A stretch of DNA of 64,000 bases. Source: UBA1660 sp964462035 (GTDB lineage: Bacteria; Myxococcota_A; Polyangia; Polyangiales; Houyiibacteriaceae). The translations under genes and the position numbers were made by a program. Below, in pieces: positions 16,863 to 24,767 of the stretch (positions are counted from its first letter, which is position 1; each line of letters begins with the position of its first letter). Below the pieces are notes generated by a model. It did no database searches and was not told where the DNA came from. It was given only the letters and a program-made list of their open reading frames with translations. The stretch spans positions 61,233 through 125,232 of the forward strand of contig CAYXAP010000020.1 of assembly GCA_964462035.1 (NCBI GenBank), read 5' to 3'.

Positions 16863-17459
16863 TCAGCGGAAGTCCGGGCTGCTCGGTCGCCCGAGGCCCT
16901 TCCACGCGTCGATGAGCGAGGATCGGTAGAGGTGTGCCCCCTCTGGCCGGCTCTTCATCTCGGCGTCCTCCGGATGCGGCGCGTCCGGGAGCTCGGTCTT
17001 CGGGAGCTCGGCCAGGCGGTTCGGATGGGCGACGAGCACCGGGAAGCGGCCGTCGTGCACCAGCGCGTCGGCCACGGACCCGAGCACGAGCTTCTTGAGG
17101 CCCTTGTTGCCACGAGTCCCCACGACGACCAGCGAGGCGCCGTAGTCGACGGCCACCTGGCGGATCACGTCGACCGGTGAGCCGAGTCGCACGTGCTGCC
17201 AGACATCGACCTCGTCGATGCCCATCGACTCGCGGCCGAGGACACGTTCGACGGTCTTCCAGATCGCGCGAGGGACGCGGCCGAGGGCGGCGTCCTGCCG
17301 CTCCATGGCATCGCCGGGGCTGGCGAGCTCGTCCCGGGTGAGCGCATGGGCGATGTGCACGGTCGCGCCCATCTCCTTGGCGAGACGAAACGCGGTGGCG
17401 AGGGCGCGCTCGCCCTCGGGGCTGTCGTCGACGCCGACGATGATGTTGAGGCTTTCCAT
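16863..17459 (-). CDS. Universal stress protein (UspA family), first gene of the cbb3 operon
   Basis: A 198-residue Usp protein from ATG 17459 with a GGAGAAAG ribosome site. The fold starts with MESLNIIVGVDDSPEGERAL. The ATP-binding motif G-2x-G-9x-G(S/T) is present as GTRGNKGLKKLVLGS. An extra, polar C-terminal tail of about 45 residues is unusual. Usp proteins bind ATP or act as stress signalling partners. It ends three bases before the SafE-like gene, so it probably leads the oxidase operon. A strong sigma-54-like promoter lies 53 bases upstream. Confidence 0.88.
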   Translation of the reverse strand: MESLNIIVGVDDSPEGERALATAFRLAKEMGATVHIAHALTRDELASPGDAMERQDAALGRVPRAIWKTVERVLGRESMGIDEVDVWQHVRLGSPVDVIRQVAVDYGASLVVVGTRGNKGLKKLVLGSVADALVHDGRFPVLVAHPNRLAELPKTELPDAPHPEDAEMKSRPEGAHLYRSSLIDAWKGLGRPSSPDFR

Positions 17460-17489
17460 GAGCTTTCTCCGATCGAGCAGCCCATGGGG

Positions 17490-17508
17490 TTGGGCTCGCT
17501 CTTGCATT
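17490..17508 (+). promoter_or_regulatory. Putative sigma-54 promoter for the rightward usp gene
   Basis: TTGGGCTCGCTCTTGCA has the core GG (17492-17493) and GC (17504-17505) of a -24/-12 promoter with the correct ten-base gap, and matches 9 of 13 consensus positions. Transcription would start near 17517 and run through the opposing promoter at 17523. Confidence 0.45.
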
Positions 17509-17522
17509 CGTGGAGACTCATC

Positions 17523-17539
17523 AGCAAGCGGCGGACCAA
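17523..17539 (-). promoter_or_regulatory. Putative sigma-54 promoter for the usp-cco operon
   Basis: On the reverse strand TTGGTCCGCCGCTTGCT matches YTGGCACGNNNNTTGCW at 11 of 13 positions, including the essential GG and GC. The start point would be near 17512, about 53 bases before the usp ATG. This would place the whole cbb3 and kinase operon under an NtrC-type activator such as the one at 4066. Confidence 0.6.
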
Positions 17540-17556
17540 CTGCCCAGGAGACACCC

Positions 17557-18000
17557 ATGAACCTTCCCAAGCGAATCCTCATCGCCACCGATCTCTCCGA
17601 CGCCAGCCTCGAGGCGGTCGACACCGGTGCCGCGTTGGCCAAGGCCCTCGACGCCGACGTGCTCCTCGTCACCGTGCTCGATCCGGTCCCCTACGTGGCC
17701 GCCGTCGACCTCGAGGGCGGCAACGACACGTGGGCACAATTCCTCGATGAAGCCGAGGCATCCTTGAAGCAGCAGCTCGAGCGAATCCGCGACGAAAGGC
17801 TCGACGCGAGCACCTGTGACGTGGCCGTGATCCGCGAGAGCGGCGCCGCCCACGCCATCGCCGACTTCGCGAAGGATCGAGGCGCCGACCTGATCGTCGT
17901 CGGCTCCCACGGCCGCACGGGCTTCAAGCGTCTGCTCCTCGGGAGCGTCGCCGAGAAGGTCGTGCGCCTCGCGGAGTGCCCGGTGTTCGTCGCTCGTTGA
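17557..18000 (+). CDS. Universal stress protein (UspA family)
   Basis: A 147-residue Usp of standard length, from ATG 17557 with CAGGAG six bases upstream. The ATP-binding motif is GSHGRTGFKRLLLGS, followed by the typical C-terminal ECPVFVAR strand. It diverges from the operon-leading usp gene across 97 bases that carry two opposed sigma-54-like promoters. Co-regulation with the cbb3 oxidase and a role in low-oxygen or stress response are likely but inferred. Confidence 0.92.
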   Translation: MNLPKRILIATDLSDASLEAVDTGAALAKALDADVLLVTVLDPVPYVAAVDLEGGNDTWAQFLDEAEASLKQQLERIRDERLDASTCDVAVIRESGAAHAIADFAKDRGADLIVVGSHGRTGFKRLLLGSVAEKVVRLAECPVFVAR

Positions 18001-18006
18001 GCGCAA

Positions 18007-18020
18007 GGGCTGCGCAGCCC
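18007..18020. repeat. Perfect palindrome between convergent usp and tetR genes
   Basis: GGGCTGCGCAGCCC can fold as a five-base stem with a GCGC loop and lies between two converging stop codons. It may work as a two-way transcription stop, but no T-run follows on either strand. Confidence 0.35.
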
Positions 18021-18044
18021 GAACGGGCCGCGCAGATCCTGCGG

Positions 18045-18686
18045 TCAGCGCAGGTGCTCGCCGAGCAGGACCGCGGAGAAGGTCCGCATCACGGCCTCGC
18101 CCATGTCGTCGGGGTCCATCTGGATCATCTCCTTGCCGGTGCACAACGGACCGTCGACCAGGAGGGAGCTCAGCCCGTGGGCCACGCTCCAGGCCAGGAG
18201 GATCATCCCCTCGGGGTCGCCGGGAGGCGCGTGGCCCGCTTCCTGTGCCGCGACGACCCGCCCGACCAGTCGCTCGAAGACGCGGCGGCCCGGCGGCTCG
18301 TCGTCCGGGTAGGCGTCCGAGCCGACGAGCTCCGGCCGGAACATCACCCGGAAGTATGCGGTGTGCTCCCGGGCGAAGCGGACGTACGACTGGCCGCAGG
18401 CCTGGAGTTGAGCCACGGGTGCGGGATCGGCGGCCTCGGTGGCTTCGTCCATCATCTGCCCGAGCAGCTCGAACCCCTCGGTCGCCAGCCCCGCGAGAAG
18501 CGCCTCGCGGTTCTCGAAGTGGTGGTAGGGAGCGCCCGAGCTGACCCCGGCGCGGCGGGCGGCCTTCCGGAGGGAGAGGGCCTGGACCCCACCTTCGTCG
18601 ATCAGCTCGAGGCTCGCGCGGAGCAGCGCTTCGCGCAGATCCCCGTGGTGGTAGGAGCCCTTCTTCGTCGTCACCGGCGGAGGCAC
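18045..18686 (-). CDS. TetR-family transcriptional repressor
   Basis: A 213-residue regulator with the TetR N-terminal DNA-binding domain (GSYHHGDLREALLRASLELI, then LRKAARRAGVSSGAPYHHF as helix-turn-helix) and a ligand-binding C-terminal domain with a WSVAHGLSSLLVDGPL segment. It faces away from the RND efflux operon, so it very likely represses the pump and itself through the two near-palindromes in between. The start is GTG at 18686, or GTG at 18674. The first fits a TATGAT -10 box ending five bases upstream. Confidence 0.9.
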   Translation of the reverse strand: MPPPVTTKKGSYHHGDLREALLRASLELIDEGGVQALSLRKAARRAGVSSGAPYHHFENREALLAGLATEGFELLGQMMDEATEAADPAPVAQLQACGQSYVRFAREHTAYFRVMFRPELVGSDAYPDDEPPGRRVFERLVGRVVAAQEAGHAPPGDPEGMILLAWSVAHGLSSLLVDGPLCTGKEMIQMDPDDMGEAVMRTFSAVLLGEHLR

Positions 18687-18691
18687 GGCCC

Positions 18692-18697
18692 ATCATA
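18692..18697 (-). promoter_or_regulatory. Putative -10 element (TATGAT) of tetR
   Basis: TATGAT on the reverse strand matches TATAAT at five of six positions and ends five bases before the GTG at 18686, which points to a leaderless message. It is close to the operator at 18714, which would allow autorepression. Confidence 0.5.
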
Positions 18698-18713
18698 TAA
18701 GGCCACCTCGGTC

Positions 18714-18726
18714 TAAGCGCTGCTCA
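18714..18726. promoter_or_regulatory. Candidate TetR operator, copy 1
   Basis: TAAGCGCTGCTCA is an imperfect inverted repeat (TAAGC/GCTCA) that recurs 45 bases downstream with one two-base difference. The shared frame is TAAGCnnTGCTCA. Confidence 0.55.
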
Positions 18727-18756
18727 AATTCATCCTTGACGCCCCTGGAGACCATA

Positions 18757-18773
18757 ACTAAGCATTGCTCAGT
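18757..18773. promoter_or_regulatory. Candidate TetR operator, copy 2
   Basis: ACTAAGCATTGCTCAGT is a 17-base palindrome with one mismatch, centred on 18765. It repeats the core of the site at 18714. It overlaps where a -10 element would fall for the TTGACG box at 18736-18741, so a bound repressor would block the efflux operon. Confidence 0.65.
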
Positions 18774-18804
18774 CCAATCTGAACACCGATTAGACGGAGC
18801 CACC

Positions 18805-19887
18805 ATGACCCGAATCGACCTGTGGGCGCTCAGCGCTCTCCTCTTCGCCGCCTGCACCGACGCTGGTGCCCAAGACTCGGCTGCGGAGCCGGCGCCCGCG
18901 CCGCTCGAGCTCGAGACCGTCACCCCCACCGAGGTGCGACCGGTCCATCGAGCGCATGGCGTCCTGCGAGCCGGAGACGCGGCCATGGTCGCCTTTCTCG
19001 AGGGCGGCCGGCTGGCCGAGCGACCGGTCGAGGTCGGTCAGCGAGTCGCCGCTGGCGACGTGGTCGCGCGCCTCGACGACCCCGGCACTCGCAATGCGGT
19101 CCGGGGCGCGCGAGCGAGCGTGGCCGAGCTCGAGGAGCGGCTGGCCCAGCTCGAGCGAGACCGCGACCGGAGCGCCACCCTCGCCCGCGAGGGCGTCGCC
19201 ACCAGCGAGGAGCTGGAACGGGTGCAGAGTGGGTTGAGCCGCACGCGTTCGGCCCTGGAGGGCGCCCGCGCACAGCTCGGGGAAACTCGGCGGCGGCGGG
19301 CCGAGACGGTCGTCCGCGCGCCCTTCTCGGGTGTGGTGACCGACGTGCTGGCGGAACCGGGCGAGCTGCTCGGGCCTGGGCAGCCGGTCATCCGACTCGT
19401 CGGCGAAGGCGGGCTCGAGGTCATCGTCCGTGTGACGGCGGAGCTGGCCAGCGAGCTCCAGCCCGGCGCCATCGCGCCGATTCGCGTCGCGGTGGGGGAC
19501 AGCGCGAACCCGCTGGCCCGCGAGACGGTCGAGGGGCGCATCGTCAGTGTCGCCGGTGCGTCCGCGCTCGGTGGCATGCACCCGGTCCGGATCGCGCTGG
19601 AGCAACCGGAGGGCATCGCCGCAGGTCAGGGCGTGGTCGTCGAGCTCGCTGGCGCCCCCCGGGAGCTGGCGACCGTACCGCTCTCCGCGGTCCAGGATCC
19701 GTCGGGCACCCACCCCTTCGTGTGGATCGACGACGACGGGCTCGCGTCCCGCGCCCCCGTTCGGCTGGGCGCGCTCCACGGTGACCGCGTGGTCGTCCTC
19801 GACGGATTGTCTGCGGGCACCTCGATCGTCGTCGCGGGCCACACACGGCTCCTCCCCGGCGACGCCCTCGACGGAGCCGTCCGATGA
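18805..19887 (+). CDS. RND efflux periplasmic adaptor (membrane fusion protein)
   Basis: A 360-residue protein from ATG 18805. The N-terminus has a lipoprotein-like signal with the lipobox LFAAC. Next come a biotinyl-lipoyl half motif (EVGQRVAAGDVVARLDD), a coiled-coil hairpin (about 95-170), the second lipoyl half (APFSGVVTDVLAEPGELLGPG) and beta-barrel domains, which is the standard adaptor order. It links the inner-membrane pump to the outer-membrane channel. The stop overlaps the pump start (ATGA). The divergent TetR protein is the probable regulator. Confidence 0.93.
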   Translation: MTRIDLWALSALLFAACTDAGAQDSAAEPAPAPLELETVTPTEVRPVHRAHGVLRAGDAAMVAFLEGGRLAERPVEVGQRVAAGDVVARLDDPGTRNAVRGARASVAELEERLAQLERDRDRSATLAREGVATSEELERVQSGLSRTRSALEGARAQLGETRRRRAETVVRAPFSGVVTDVLAEPGELLGPGQPVIRLVGEGGLEVIVRVTAELASELQPGAIAPIRVAVGDSANPLARETVEGRIVSVAGASALGGMHPVRIALEQPEGIAAGQGVVVELAGAPRELATVPLSAVQDPSGTHPFVWIDDDGLASRAPVRLGALHGDRVVVLDGLSAGTSIVVAGHTRLLPGDALDGAVR

Positions 19888-22800
19888 TCGCCCTACTCGG
19901 CCGCACCCGGCTCGTGCTGGGCCTGGCGATCCTGCTGAGCGGCGCGGGCGCGCTCGCCTGGACAGCCATGCCGCGGGAAGAGGACCCGCGCCTCTCCGAT
20001 CGCATCGGGCAGATCGTGGTGCCCTTCCCCGGCGCGGACGCGGAGCAGATCGAGCGGCTCGTCGTCGAGCCCATCGAGGACGAGCTGGCGCAGGTCGACG
20101 AGCTGAAGACGGTGGAGGTCGACATCCGGACCTCGGTCGCCATCTTCCGCCTCGAGCTCCTCGGCTCGGTGACCGACACCGAGACCGCATGGGACGCGGT
20201 GGACGAAGCCATCCAGGAAGGCGCTCGGGACCTGCCGGAGGCCGCGCTCCGGCCACGCTTCCAGCACGACATGATGAACACCGAGGCGGTGTTGCTCGCG
20301 ATCACCGGAAGCCCCGACCGCCTGCTCCTCGCTGACGAAGCCGAGCGGCTGCGCGACCACCTGCTCACGGTGGATGACGTCTCGGAGGTCGTGATCAGTG
20401 GCGACCCCGCAGAGCAGATCTCGATCCTCCTCGACGACGCGACTGCGCGGGGCCTGGGCATCACGCCGGAGCGGCTGGCCGCGCTGATCGAGTCCCGCAA
20501 CGTCGCGCTCCCCGGTGGCTCCCTCCGGGTCGGCGACCGGCAGCTCACCCTCCGACCGAACGCCGAGCTCGAGTCGGTCGAAGAGCTGGCGCGCACACCC
20601 ATCCCCCTCGCCGATGGAACCGCGGTGCCCCTCGGCCGCATCGCGGAGGTGCGCCGAACGATCGCCGAACCGGGGCGTGAGCTCGCGCGTCATCGCTCGG
20701 AGCCGGCGGTGATGGTCGGCGTGATCGGCCGCGAGAACATCGACGCGGTCGCCCTCGGCGAGGACGTGCGCGCCGCGGTCGCATCCTTCGCACCGACCGA
20801 GGGACTCACGCTCGACGAGATCGCCTTCCAACCCGCGCAGGTCGAGGGCCGACTCTCGGAGCTCGGTCTCTCGCTCGCGATCGGCGTGGCGATCGTCGCG
20901 CTGGTGCTCCTACTGACGATGGGCGCTCGACTCGGCCTGATCGTCGCCGCCATCGTCCCCCTGGTGACCCTCGCGAGCCTCGCGGTCTATGCCGCCGGCG
21001 GAGGTGTGCTCCACCAGATGGCGGTCGCGGCGCTGGTCGTCTCGCTCGGCTTGCTCGTGGACAACGCCATCGTGATGGCCGAAGCGATCCAGCGCGGACT
21101 GGACGAAGGTGCCACCGCGGCCGACGCGGCGCGCGACGCACTGAAGGACCTGGCGGTCCCCCTCGCCTCGGCGACCGCCACCACCCTCGCGTCGTTCGTG
21201 CCGATGCTCCTCGCCCCCGGAACGGTCGGCGACTTCACCCGAGCAATCCCCATCGTCGTGATGCTCACGCTCGTCGTCAGCTACGGCTACGCGATCGCGG
21301 TGACTCCGATCCTCGCTCGGCTCGCGCTGCGACCGAGCAAGAAGAGGGGGATGGGCCTCGTGGAGCGCTCGGCGCGGAAGATCGCAAAGGTCGCCGTGGC
21401 GCACCCGGCGTGGGCGCTCCTCACGGTGGTGCTGCTCGTCGGCGCGAGCGCGAGCACGGCGACCATGGTGCAGAAGGACTTCTTCCCGGCATCCGATCGA
21501 TCGCAGCTGGTGGTCTCCATCGCGATGCCAGAGGGGACGCACCTGCAGCGAACCGATGACGCCACGCGCAGCCTCGAGCGCGCGCTCGCCGCGCGCCCGG
21601 AGGTGCTCGCGGTGACCAGCGTGGTCGGCCGGAGCGCGCCCCCCTTCTACTACAACATCCCCCGGCGCCCGTCGGCCTCCCACCTCGGCCAGCTCGTGGT
21701 CCGAACCCGAACGCCTGCCGACGTGCACGCGATTCAGGCGCGGGTCCGCCAGCTCGCGCGGGAGCAGCTCCCGGACGCGGTCGTGGTCGCGCGCCGGCTC
21801 GAGCAGGGCCCGCCGGTGCCCGCACCGATCCAGGTGCGACTGCTCGGCAACGACCTGCACGAGCTCCACCTGGCCGCCGATGAGGTGCGCCGCGTGCTCC
21901 GCGACGATCCCCGGACGCACACCGTGCGCGCCGACCATGGGCCCGGTAGCCCGAGCATCGCCTTCGCGATCGACGACGCCGCCGCCGGGCGCAACGGCCT
22001 CGGCCGCGTGCACGTGGCGAGCGCGCTGCTCGCCCGCACCCACGGCCAGCGCGCCGGGGACTACCGTGGTGGTGACGATCCCACACCCATCGTGATCCGC
22101 GCGCCGGCCGGCGAGCAGGCGGACCCCGCGGCGCTGACCGGAATCGATCTCGTGACCGGTGACGGCTGGGTCTCGGTGGCGGAGCTCGCTACCACCCGGA
22201 CCGAGTTCGGGCCGGCCGTGATCCACCGACGGAACCGGGAGCGCTTCGTCTCGGTGCTCGCCGAGGTCGAAGACGGGGAGACCTACGCCGCCATCGTCGC
22301 CGACGTGGCCCCTGCCCTCGCCGCGCTCGATCTGCCGACCTCGGTCCGCCTGGAACAGGGCGGCGCAGTCGAGTCATCGGCTACGGCGAACGAGGCGCTC
22401 GGCAGCCGCGCCCCGCTCGGGGTGCTCCTACTCCTGGCGGTGCTTCTCGCCCAGTTCGACTCCTTCCGCAAGGTCGCCATCGTGATGGTCACCGCACCGC
22501 TGGCGATGATGGGCATCTGGCCCGGGCTGATGGCGCTCGGCCTACCCTTCGGCTTCGTCGCGCTCCTCGGCGCCATCGCCCTCATCGGCATCGTCGTCAA
22601 CGGCGGCATCGTGTTGATCGACCTCGCGGACCGACGCATCGCCGAGGGCGCCAGTCGGGACGACGCGCTCGTCGACGCCGTCGGTCGACGGACCCGGCCC
22701 ATCCTGCTCACCGCCGCGACCACCGTCGCCGGGCTGACTCCGCTGCTCTTCAGCGAGTCGACGCTCTGGCCGCCGATGGCCGCCGCGATGATCAGCGGAC

Positions 22801-22901
22801 TGGTGGTCGCGACGTTGCTGACGCTGGTGGCCGTCCCGGCCCTCTACCGACTCTTCTTCCGCGAGCCGAAGCGCCCGCTCTCCGTGGAGGTCTCCTCATG
22901 A
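19884..22901 (+). CDS. RND-family efflux pump, inner-membrane permease
   Basis: A 1005-residue transporter of usual RND length with two six-helix halves and two large periplasmic loops. Markers are PREEDPR after the first helix, FPGADAEQIERLVVEPIEDEL in the porter domain, and the proton-relay helix SLGLLVDNAIVMAEA. The second half ends with GIVVNGGIVLIDLADRR and RRTRPILLTAATTVAGLTPL. It is nearer the HAE-type multidrug branch than the heavy-metal branch by overall motif look, but the substrate cannot be read from sequence. It is coupled by four-base overlaps to the adaptor and the outer-membrane gene. Confidence 0.95.
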   Translation: MIALLGRTRLVLGLAILLSGAGALAWTAMPREEDPRLSDRIGQIVVPFPGADAEQIERLVVEPIEDELAQVDELKTVEVDIRTSVAIFRLELLGSVTDTETAWDAVDEAIQEGARDLPEAALRPRFQHDMMNTEAVLLAITGSPDRLLLADEAERLRDHLLTVDDVSEVVISGDPAEQISILLDDATARGLGITPERLAALIESRNVALPGGSLRVGDRQLTLRPNAELESVEELARTPIPLADGTAVPLGRIAEVRRTIAEPGRELARHRSEPAVMVGVIGRENIDAVALGEDVRAAVASFAPTEGLTLDEIAFQPAQVEGRLSELGLSLAIGVAIVALVLLLTMGARLGLIVAAIVPLVTLASLAVYAAGGGVLHQMAVAALVVSLGLLVDNAIVMAEAIQRGLDEGATAADAARDALKDLAVPLASATATTLASFVPMLLAPGTVGDFTRAIPIVVMLTLVVSYGYAIAVTPILARLALRPSKKRGMGLVERSARKIAKVAVAHPAWALLTVVLLVGASASTATMVQKDFFPASDRSQLVVSIAMPEGTHLQRTDDATRSLERALAARPEVLAVTSVVGRSAPPFYYNIPRRPSASHLGQLVVRTRTPADVHAIQARVRQLAREQLPDAVVVARRLEQGPPVPAPIQVRLLGNDLHELHLAADEVRRVLRDDPRTHTVRADHGPGSPSIAFAIDDAAAGRNGLGRVHVASALLARTHGQRAGDYRGGDDPTPIVIRAPAGEQADPAALTGIDLVTGDGWVSVAELATTRTEFGPAVIHRRNRERFVSVLAEVEDGETYAAIVADVAPALAALDLPTSVRLEQGGAVESSATANEALGSRAPLGVLLLLAVLLAQFDSFRKVAIVMVTAPLAMMGIWPGLMALGLPFGFVALLGAIALIGIVVNGGIVLIDLADRRIAEGASRDDALVDAVGRRTRPILLTAATTVAGLTPLLFSESTLWPPMAAAMISGLVVATLLTLVAVPALYRLFFREPKRPLSVEVSS

Positions 22902-24304
22902 ATCGGGTCACCTCGATCGCCATCATCACGTGGCTCGCAGCCGCCCCGGCCATGGCTCAACCCTGGACCGCCGAGCGGGTGGCCGAACGCGCCGTCGAGC
23001 GCGGCGCATCCGTCGACGTGGCGGACGCTGCGATCGACACTGCGGAAGCGAACGTCCGGGCCGTGTGGGCACGGCTCCTGCCCAGGGTCGCGGTCGGCGC
23101 CCGCTACACGCGGCTTAAGAGCATCACCAATGACCCGCTCGTCACCGGGCTCGGCGGCGGCCCCGAGGTGGACGCCCTGATCGCCGGCGTCGACGACCCG
23201 GAAGCGCGGCTGCTCTGGGCCGGCGCGGTCAGCCAGCAACGCAACCTGGGCGACAGCGCCGTGCCCTTCTTCCCGAACCAGTACGCCGTCGAGGCCACCG
23301 TTCAGGTGCCACTCAGCGAGATCTTCACCACGCTCGTGCCCGCGCTACGCGCGAGCCGCGGCGCGGTCGAAGCACGTCGCGCGGAGCGAGCGGTCGCCGA
23401 GGCCGCACTCCGTCTTCGCGCACACGAGGCCTTCGCTCAGTACGTGCGAGCGCGTGCGATGGTCGTGATGACCGAGGCCTCTCTCGCCGACGCACGAGAG
23501 CAGGTCGCGAGCGCCGAAGCCGCACTCGAAGCCGGTGTCGCTCGGCGCTCCGAGGTGCTCGGCGCGCAAGCGCAGGTGGAGGCATCCGAGGCCGCACGGA
23601 TCGAAGCTGTCGCCGGGCGAGACGCGGCCGCCGAAGGCCTGCGCGCGCTGCTCGGCCTTCCGGTCGGCGAACCGCTCGACGTGCTCGAGCCCCCCGAAGA
23701 CCCGCCTGCCGAGCACGGGATGACGCTCGCCCGTGCGCTGGCGGTCGCCCGGAGCCAGCGACCGGAGTCGGTCGCCATCCGTGAATGGCGTGGCGTGCAC
23801 GAACGTCGCGCCCGAGCCGCCGAGGGGTCCCGCTACCCCGCGCTACGACTCGGCGCCGGTGCCCAGCTCGCGAACCCGAACCCGCGCTACGTCCCGCAAC
23901 GCGACCGCTTCGACGCCACCTGGGACGTGAGCGTGATCCTCGCGTGGTCACCGAACGACACGATCGCCGGTGGCGCCGACGCCGACTCGGCGCGCGCCGC
24001 AGCCGCACGCATGGACGCCGAGCTGCAGCGCTTCGAAGACGGACTGCGCGCCGAGGTCGCCGGCCAGTACGCACGAGACGCCGCGGCCGCCGCTCGGGTG
24101 GCGCACGCGCGGGCCCTCATCGACGCGGCGACGGAGGCGCTCCGACTGCGCGAGCGCGAGCGCGAGGTCGGCCGCGCCACGACCACGGACGTGCTCGACG
24201 CTCAGGCGCTCGTGGCCCGGGCGCGGCTCGCGCTGGTGGACGCCAGCGCGGAGGCTCACCTGGCGCGCGCTCGGCTGCGCTACGCGACGGGAACGCTGCG
24301 CTGA
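22898..24304 (+). CDS. TolC-like outer-membrane efflux protein
   Basis: A 468-residue protein with a Sec signal peptide (cleavage likely after APAMA) and two long, Ala/Arg/Glu-rich helical repeats with the heptad character of the OEP family. The second contains a typical GRATTTDVLDAQALVARARL motif region. It forms the outer channel of the tripartite pump. It starts inside the pump stop codon and is the last gene of the operon. Confidence 0.9.
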   Translation: MNRVTSIAIITWLAAAPAMAQPWTAERVAERAVERGASVDVADAAIDTAEANVRAVWARLLPRVAVGARYTRLKSITNDPLVTGLGGGPEVDALIAGVDDPEARLLWAGAVSQQRNLGDSAVPFFPNQYAVEATVQVPLSEIFTTLVPALRASRGAVEARRAERAVAEAALRLRAHEAFAQYVRARAMVVMTEASLADAREQVASAEAALEAGVARRSEVLGAQAQVEASEAARIEAVAGRDAAAEGLRALLGLPVGEPLDVLEPPEDPPAEHGMTLARALAVARSQRPESVAIREWRGVHERRARAAEGSRYPALRLGAGAQLANPNPRYVPQRDRFDATWDVSVILAWSPNDTIAGGADADSARAAAARMDAELQRFEDGLRAEVAGQYARDAAAAARVAHARALIDAATEALRLREREREVGRATTTDVLDAQALVARARLALVDASAEAHLARARLRYATGTLR

Positions 24305-24326
24305 GCGGCCACGGAGTCGAATCCGG

Positions 24327-24356
24327 TTGACCCCGTCCGCCCCGCTCGCCCATACT
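24327..24356 (+). promoter_or_regulatory. Putative promoter of the lysine-rich small protein
   Basis: TTGACC (24327-24332) and CATACT (24351-24356) are separated by 18 bases. The -10 box ends six bases before the ATG at 24363, again implying a leaderless message. Confidence 0.5.
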
Positions 24357-24362
24357 GAACAC

Positions 24363-24764
24363 ATGAACAGCCAGTCTTCACTCTCCCCCGCCGTTCAGCA
24401 GGTCCTCGCGCTCTTCGACGACGCACTCGACGGGGTCTCGTTTCCCGACATCGATCGCGAGGTCCTACGGGCATCGGCCGACCGGCTCGCCGCGGCGCAG
24501 GGTGTCGTGGCGGAGCGGCAGGTCGCGCTCGACGAGGCGCGCACCGAGGTCGACCGCGAGCGAGTCGAGCTCCAGAAGCTCGCGGCTCGCGCCCTCGACT
24601 ACGCCAAGATCTTCGCGGCCGAGGATGCCGAGCTCCTCGAGCGCATCGAGGCCATCGCGCCCCCCGGGGGCAAGCCCAAGCGCAAGCGAAAGGCGAAGAA
24701 GAAGAAGGCACCGGCGAAATCCGACACCCAGCTCGCGCTGGCGAAGGACGACGCCGCTGCCTGA
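24363..24764 (+). CDS. Small helical protein with lysine-rich tail, function unknown
   Basis: A 133-residue protein. Residues about 5-100 look helical, with a charged coiled-coil segment (about 45-80: alternating Ala, Glu, Arg, Val, Leu). The end carries a strongly basic stretch (about 104-120, mostly Lys/Arg) of the kind that binds nucleic acid or acidic partners. No family is recognised. The stop is three bases from that of the convergent caspase-like gene. Confidence 0.7.
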   Translation: MNSQSSLSPAVQQVLALFDDALDGVSFPDIDREVLRASADRLAAAQGVVAERQVALDEARTEVDRERVELQKLAARALDYAKIFAAEDAELLERIEAIAPPGGKPKRKRKAKKKKAPAKSDTQLALAKDDAAA

Positions 24765-24767
24765 ACG

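Noticed and set aside
17460..17556. FNR/ANR box for the cbb3 operon
   Set aside because: I looked for TTGAT-N4-ATCAA and found nothing near it; the sigma-54-like elements explain the gap better.
18007..18020. Intrinsic terminator between usp and tetR
   Set aside because: The palindrome is perfect but no T-run follows on either strand, so it is listed only as a repeat.
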